64,000 bases of DNA, taken from Pristionchus mayeri. Lineage: Eukaryota > Nematoda > Chromadorea > Rhabditida > Neodiplogasteridae. Shown piece after piece: positions 60,001 to 64,000 of this stretch (positions are counted from its first letter, which is position 1; every line of letters begins with the position of its first letter). Made by a program: the position numbers and the translations under genes. The stretch spans positions 3,658,001 through 3,722,000 of the forward strand of contig BTRK01000004.1 in assembly GCA_036245805.1 (NCBI GenBank), in the 5' to 3' direction. The notes under the pieces are model-generated. The model was not told the origin of the DNA. It searched no databases and worked only from the letters and a program-made list of their open reading frames with translations.

Positions 60001-63000
60001 TCCTATATCGCACGAATCGTCGCTGGAGATTGACGAAGTTGGAGAAGTCGCTGGCTACCAAGTGCGCATTCGAGGCAAACATGCTCGTGAGTTGACCCGA
60101 TGCCAAAACATCCCTGTGTAGGAGCTATTGTTCGAGAAGCGATACCACGCTCTCTTCATTATATGCACTCTCTCGCCGATCGACCGGTCTAGACAGTGCG
60201 CAGAATGAAGAGAGCGTGGTATCGTTTCTCAAACTCTAGTAGGATCATCCCGCAAATGCCTTGTCAATATGAGAAGAAGAAATGCTACGGATACATATTT
60301 TTGGATAGCTAATAAGCAGGAAAATCACGACTATTTTCACAACGACCTATGCAAATGCTAAGCCGTTATCTGTATCATGAGACTGTACTTGGACTCGTGA
60401 AACCTGCCCACTTCCGCACTTCCGCAGTACTTGAACACGTTGAGTGTAACTAGACGAGCAATCGTCTGACTCTCTTCAGTTTGCACGCTCTCTTGTCTCA
60501 CTAACCGGCGAGGGAGCGTGCAAACAGAAGAGAGTCAGACCATTGCTCGACTAGACAGAGGCACTAGCACTTAGCAGTAATGACGCGATTCTCGCGGGCA
60601 CACGATTCTCCCCCCCCCCCCAGTCTCATTAGCCATCGATTGAGATGATACGCTGCTATTGAGCGCCAGCGCAGTAAGACACCAATAACCTAGCAAGGCA
60701 AACGACTCATCCACCTTCTAGATGCGACGTGCTATCGCCATAGGATACAACGTAGCATGAAGGGGGAGCGTCAAAACAATCAATCATCTAATTTGCCAAA
60801 ATTGCATATACGAAAAGACAAATTGAAGGGAATTCGTGCTGTTTTGCCGTTTCTCGTTCACGTAAATATCTGCAGCTTCTTCACGCTGATGGTCATACAA
60901 TATCAGGTTCGCAATTAGAAAATTACGGGCAATTATCGACCTAAACCGAGCTATTGGCCCCCACTGGTGGAGTGCAACCTTTGAAGAATACCGACCCATA
61001 CTCTTCTGAGCGTTATCGCCTGATGAGATAAATTGATTATAACAATTATCGAAAATGGCCGCATAGGCAGAAGATCTTTGAACAAATAACTATGGAAAAT
61101 TGCAGGAGCGCACTTCGCCGTTCGCTCTGGGCTACGATATGGGCATCATGAACAATGTCTACGGATTGGTAAGTAGATCTTGATAAATGCTTTTGTTTTC
61201 CCGTTTTTTTCACCCACTCGTGAAGACCTGCTACATTACAGCTGGTTTTACCAAAGGTAGATCTTTAGGGAATTGCGACACCAAAGCACAAAACACCAAG
61301 CACAAAGCACCAAAAAACACAAAGCACCAAAGCACAACTCTCTCCTGTGCAGCTGAACGCGTGGGAGGCTTTGCTCTCTCCGATGCTCATTCTCCACAAT
61401 TTCTACCGTGTCCATCGACGTGGCGTCACGCTTCGCAATCGGTGCGCCGCGCACCGCGACGCGGACGCCGAACGCCTCGCGCACTTCAACTGCCTGCGCG
61501 TCTCGTGGAACAGCCCCGCACCGCGCGCGGAAGAAAGGAGGACGCGTTCGAATCCCGAGATATACACCGTACAGACATCAGAAGTGTGATCTTACTATCA
61601 AATTCGAGAACATAATCTAGTATGTAATGACAAATTTGACCCCATGTCGATTTTATGTCCCAAATATGTTGCCTTATCAGTGCTATAGTCCGATGCGTAT
61701 AATGTGCGCATTTCTCAGATAAACAAGTCGTACTTCTTTTGATAGTTTTGCACTATACAAGTCTGAGTTAAAAGGTTCGCAATGACGACATGTTCAATCA
61801 CGTGTTATTTGAATTACTTCTCGTGCAACGTTAGTGCACTAGGGTCTAGATAAACTCTGTGTGTACCTCCTCTCCGAGGCCAACGTTGCTCACGGGGACG
61901 TCATCTTTGAGGATGGACATTCGGATCTTCTTTTGGGCAGTTACAGAGAGCTGAGTCGAGGACTCCTCAGGTCTGCAGTATCAATTGTTCCTCTTTAATC
62001 TCTTTCCTATTCTTGCTAGTCTACCGTCTGTCAAATCTACATGAATAATCCAGAAAGTGACTCATAATCTCCCCTCTCGAGTTCCAGTAAGCCGAACACG
62101 ATAAGATGGAAAACGACTGCTCGTTAGCCGCTCACTGGAGGAATTGGGCGTCATCTTCGATGCTTGAGTAGTCGCAGGTGACATTGAAGACGCGATCATT
62201 CGACGTCATCAGCGAGGGCGCGTTGAGGTCGTTCCTCTGCACGACGATCAGGAAGCTCCAGAATCCGGGACGCTGGAAGAGGAAAGAAATCGAACTAGGA
62301 CTACAATTGTAAGCCAAACAAAATACCCACAAGTTCCGTGCCGGGGCACTTCGGATTCGGTTCGTCGCTCTTGGGGAAGGGAATGTGGAGAGTGGCAGAA
62401 TCCGACTCGTTGAAGAGCACCTTGCACGACGTGAACGCTTCCTGAAGCGAAGTTATGTATATCCTCAAGGAAAAATAAAGATCTTGAGATGGAAACGAAG
62501 GAATGATTTGCATGAGTTGCTGTACACTAGGCACTATATGAGAATTGAGGGGAAAATTGTTGGACCTGGACGAAAAGCGCTCCGGAAGTGGCTCGATCGA
62601 AGTCGACGATGAGTGAGATGCCGGACAGCCGACACTCGGTAGTCATGTCTGCAAATTTCCAAGTTTTATTTCTTTACTAAGATATAGAGAGAACAAAATT
62701 TCTATCGGGAATGTTTACTCTATGAGTACTCTAATTGCCCCGGTTTGAATTTTTTTCCCGGCTCTCTCAAGGCCATCTCTGGCACGGGAAAGGCGAGAGG
62801 TTTTAGGAAGGTTACGAATAGGACTGGAAAGGTACGGATCTTTCTTTTAAATTTTTCTTTGGCTCGAAAAATTAGCACCTTCTGTGGAACTATACTACAA
62901 CTTTATGCTCCCTCACTATGCCCGAGCGCAAACACGTCTTCCCCGTAAATGATGAAAGTCGTACAATGCGTCGGAAAAAATCGGGCACTTCAGCTGATCG

Positions 63001-63969
63001 GCGTCCTAACTGACATTGTTTTGCAAATTGTCTGGGATCCGATACTATTCATGCCGATTCCGTGCTCGTTCAGGTTTGCACTAGTGATGCCAAATTGGCG
63101 CGCGCTCTCTTCGTTTCACACGCTCTCTCGCTCTGTCTGACCGGTGAGAGAGCGTGTGAAATGAGGAGAGCACGCGCCGATTTGGCATCACTAGTTTGCA
63201 CACTTTCAAACCCATTGCCACAAAGTGAATTCTAATTTTACAGGGAGGCTCCAGTTCTGTCATTTCCCGGGACGCAGGGACCGCCGCAATGGGGATATTC
63301 AAATTCGCAAAGTTGCCACCAAAAAGGTCTCCGCGACAACGCATTGACGATTACAGTCCCTATCACCGACATCATTTACTTTTTCTCACATCTTATTAAT
63401 ATTACGTGTTTTAACAAAGGTTTTAGGAAATAAATAAGAGCATTACAGTGAGCGATTGCTCATACAAAGAATAATATTCTGGTCATTGCGACATGATAAA
63501 AATGATTTGACGCTAATTCGTTTACGAATAACGCAATTTCAATACGCGTAATATTTGTAAATAGCCATTTTTTGGTTTGAAAGGTGCGATCAACTCACGA
63601 GCTTTCACTTTCTCTGGACTGGCAGAGAACAGTCCGGGCGGTTCCTCTGCTCCGCCTGGCTCGATAATCGAATTATCCAGATCTTCCGGAGTCGGCGATA
63701 TCTCAAAAATTTCAACTGTTAATTTTGCATCTTGTTTGGTAAATCTACAACAAAATGGTGGAACACTGCCGAAGCACTCTAATTTGGGACCATGGTGTGG
63801 ATCAGCACAGTCGATGCAGATTGGTTGTAAATCCATTGCACTATTTTACTTACTCTTCCGTCCCTCTGTCGCTGCAGCGTACTGTCTCCCTTAGGTGGCG
63901 GTGACTGATTCCTCTCGAAGGGCGATTCGGCGTGCTCGTCGTGAGGAGATACAGAAGGAGGAGGAGCAT
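54092..63969 (-). CDS. Cuticlin-like ZP-domain transmembrane protein with nested genes in one intron
   Basis: Fifteen minus-strand exons join in phase to 588 residues: 63969-63854, 63744-63599, 62648-62566, 62441-62331, 62272-62136, 61972-61867, 55913-55774, 55631-55550, 55512-55387, 55320-55177, 55101-54951, 54824-54657, 54578-54453, 54347-54242, 54116-54092. The signal peptide is MLLLLLYLLTTSTP. The ZP domain runs from about residue 90 to 350: TTECRLSGISLIVDFD, SCKVLFNES, RVFNVTCDY, KKIRMSILKDD, VELRWTL, LIHNGCPEE, VRIRCTVDVCVEAC. Then come a furin-type site (GRKKRQS), a linker with KDEL-free basic patches, a membrane helix (AAVLIVLSIGQLLVLI) and a Ser/Pro-rich tail. This is the standard nematode cuticlin layout: an extracellular matrix protein released by cleavage and polymerised in cuticle. 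The intron 61866-55914 (5.95 kb) contains two opposite-strand receptor genes. Confidence 0.85.
56734..58402 (+). pseudogene. Sre-like chemoreceptor nested in the ZP-gene intron, broken by an exonic MITE
   Basis: Exons 56734-57116, 57190-57345, 57421-57507, 57627-57722, 57766-57823, 57945-58027, 58077-58139, 58295-58402. Landmarks are AILAIIEFVLNCFAQAAMVL (TM1 with the acidic residue), HGNFK after it, MPFVAIERMLYTYNVANYEK (ERY-like followed by YE) and a late VRLFLPPMICTSAFSIIH segment. Without the 93-bp MITE at 56883-56975 and its duplicated 8 bp, the exons total 933 nt, an exact multiple of three (310 residues). With it, 101 extra bases shift the frame, and the native frame stops inside the MITE. 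A short ORF that reads through the hairpin in another frame does not restore the start. It is a recent null allele of a chemoreceptor unless the sequence is heterozygous or misassembled. Confidence 0.8.
56883..56975. mobile_element. 93-bp hAT-type MITE (family 1) inside a coding exon
   Basis: Ends GAGCAATC/CATTGCTC with a perfect 8-bp target duplication CCTTCTTT (56875-56882, 56976-56983). It splits exon 1 of the nested Sre-like gene. Confidence 0.95.
59015..61589 (+). CDS. Sre-like seven-transmembrane chemoreceptor nested in the ZP-gene intron
   Basis: Eight exons join in phase to 320 residues: 59015-59148, 59325-59436, 59531-59686, 59826-59912, 59991-60086, 60829-60906, 61106-61168, 61353-61589. 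Exons of 156, 87, 96 and 63 nt match those of the nested neighbour upstream, so the two are tandem duplicates. Landmarks are LGLALSVLEFWPYIPSLIF (TM1), SMILLCLERLLSTFFRKATA (ER-type motif) and LEKSLATKCAFEANML (third intracellular region). The C-terminal tail is unusually long, basic and G+C-rich. A TTGCAG acceptor lies 15 nt before the ATG, a probable trans-splice site. The 742-bp intron 5 holds two MITEs. The frame is intact, so it is likely functional. Confidence 0.82.
60126..60238. mobile_element. 113-bp MITE (family 3)
   Basis: Same hairpin as 32529-32641, with 8-bp flanks GTAGGAGC/GTAGGATC (one mismatch). Intron 5 of the second nested receptor. Confidence 0.88.
60456..60548. mobile_element. 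93-bp hAT-type MITE (family 1)
   Basis: Flanks AACTAGAC/GACTAGAC are an 8-bp duplication with one mismatch. Intron 5 of the second nested receptor. Confidence 0.9.
61274..61338. repeat. ACCAAAGCACA-type simple repeat
   Basis: A purine-rich low-complexity run made of variants of CACCAAAGCACAAA, in the last intron of the second nested receptor, just before its terminal exon. Confidence 0.8.
63082..63193. mobile_element. 112-bp hAT-type MITE (family 2)
   Basis: Ends TAGTGATGCC/GGCATCACTA with a perfect 8-bp target duplication GTTTGCAC (63074-63081, 63194-63201). It lies in intron 2 of the ZP gene. Confidence 0.93.
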
Positions 63970-64000
63970 CGACGCTATTCGATGAGACTGGAGGATCCAC

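Noticed and set aside
1..64000. CRISPR arrays, bacterial operons, integrases or rRNA genes
   Set aside because: The repeats are hairpin transposons rather than regularly spaced direct repeats, and all supported genes are intron-bearing nematode types.

Overview
The window is eukaryotic and almost certainly from a free-living (rhabditid or diplogastrid-type) nematode. The evidence is: genes built of many short exons with compact GT-AG introns; 3' splice sites sitting a few bases upstream of several start codons, as expected for spliced-leader trans-splicing; nematode-only families (Sre-like and Srd-like chemoreceptors, an NRF-6-type acyltransferase, a cuticlin-like ZP protein, a cysteine-rich secreted protein of DUF19 type); and a heavy load of small hairpin transposons. 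No rRNA, tRNA, CRISPR array or bacterial-type operon was seen. The exon chains below were assembled by hand from splice sites, reading phase and paralogue alignment. Total exon lengths divide by three, which supports them, but edges may be off by a few bases. Genus and species cannot be fixed from the sequence.

Layout. 1-460: 3' end of an unrecognised plus-strand gene. 677-20277: chemoreceptor cluster with three minus-strand Sre-like genes (677-2933, 14018-16350, 17663-20277) and, between them, a plus-strand Srd-like gene (5744-13458) broken by two large TTAA-flanked foldback elements. One element (6140-8765) sits in an intron and carries two spliced gene pieces; the other (10555-13118) splits a coding exon. 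21852-24776: secreted cysteine-rich protein with a 1-kb foldback in an intron. 26497-30165: mariner-ended element with a decayed RTE-type retrotransposon nested inside it. 30166-34643: gene-poor, MITE-rich spacer.

34644-43285: a 13-exon rhodopsin-class peptide-receptor-like GPCR with a second RTE fragment in an intron. 43719-46950: NRF-domain fragment and two abutting 1.03-kb palindromes. 47299-51597: complete NRF-6-like multi-pass acyltransferase, 784 residues. 51685-53572: small secreted protein with Notch-type LNR repeats and a heterodimerisation-like region. 54092-63969: a 588-residue cuticlin-like ZP protein on the minus strand; its 6-kb central intron holds two complete plus-strand Sre-like receptors (56734-58402 and 59015-61589).

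The dominant theme is mobile DNA remodelling a receptor-rich region. At least ten copies of one 93-bp hAT-type MITE with 8-bp target duplications are present, with three sister families sharing the same central hairpin. Two chemoreceptor genes, the Srd-like one and the first nested Sre-like one, are broken by exonic insertions whose target duplications show the pre-insertion reading frame exactly. The other genes tolerate insertions inside introns.
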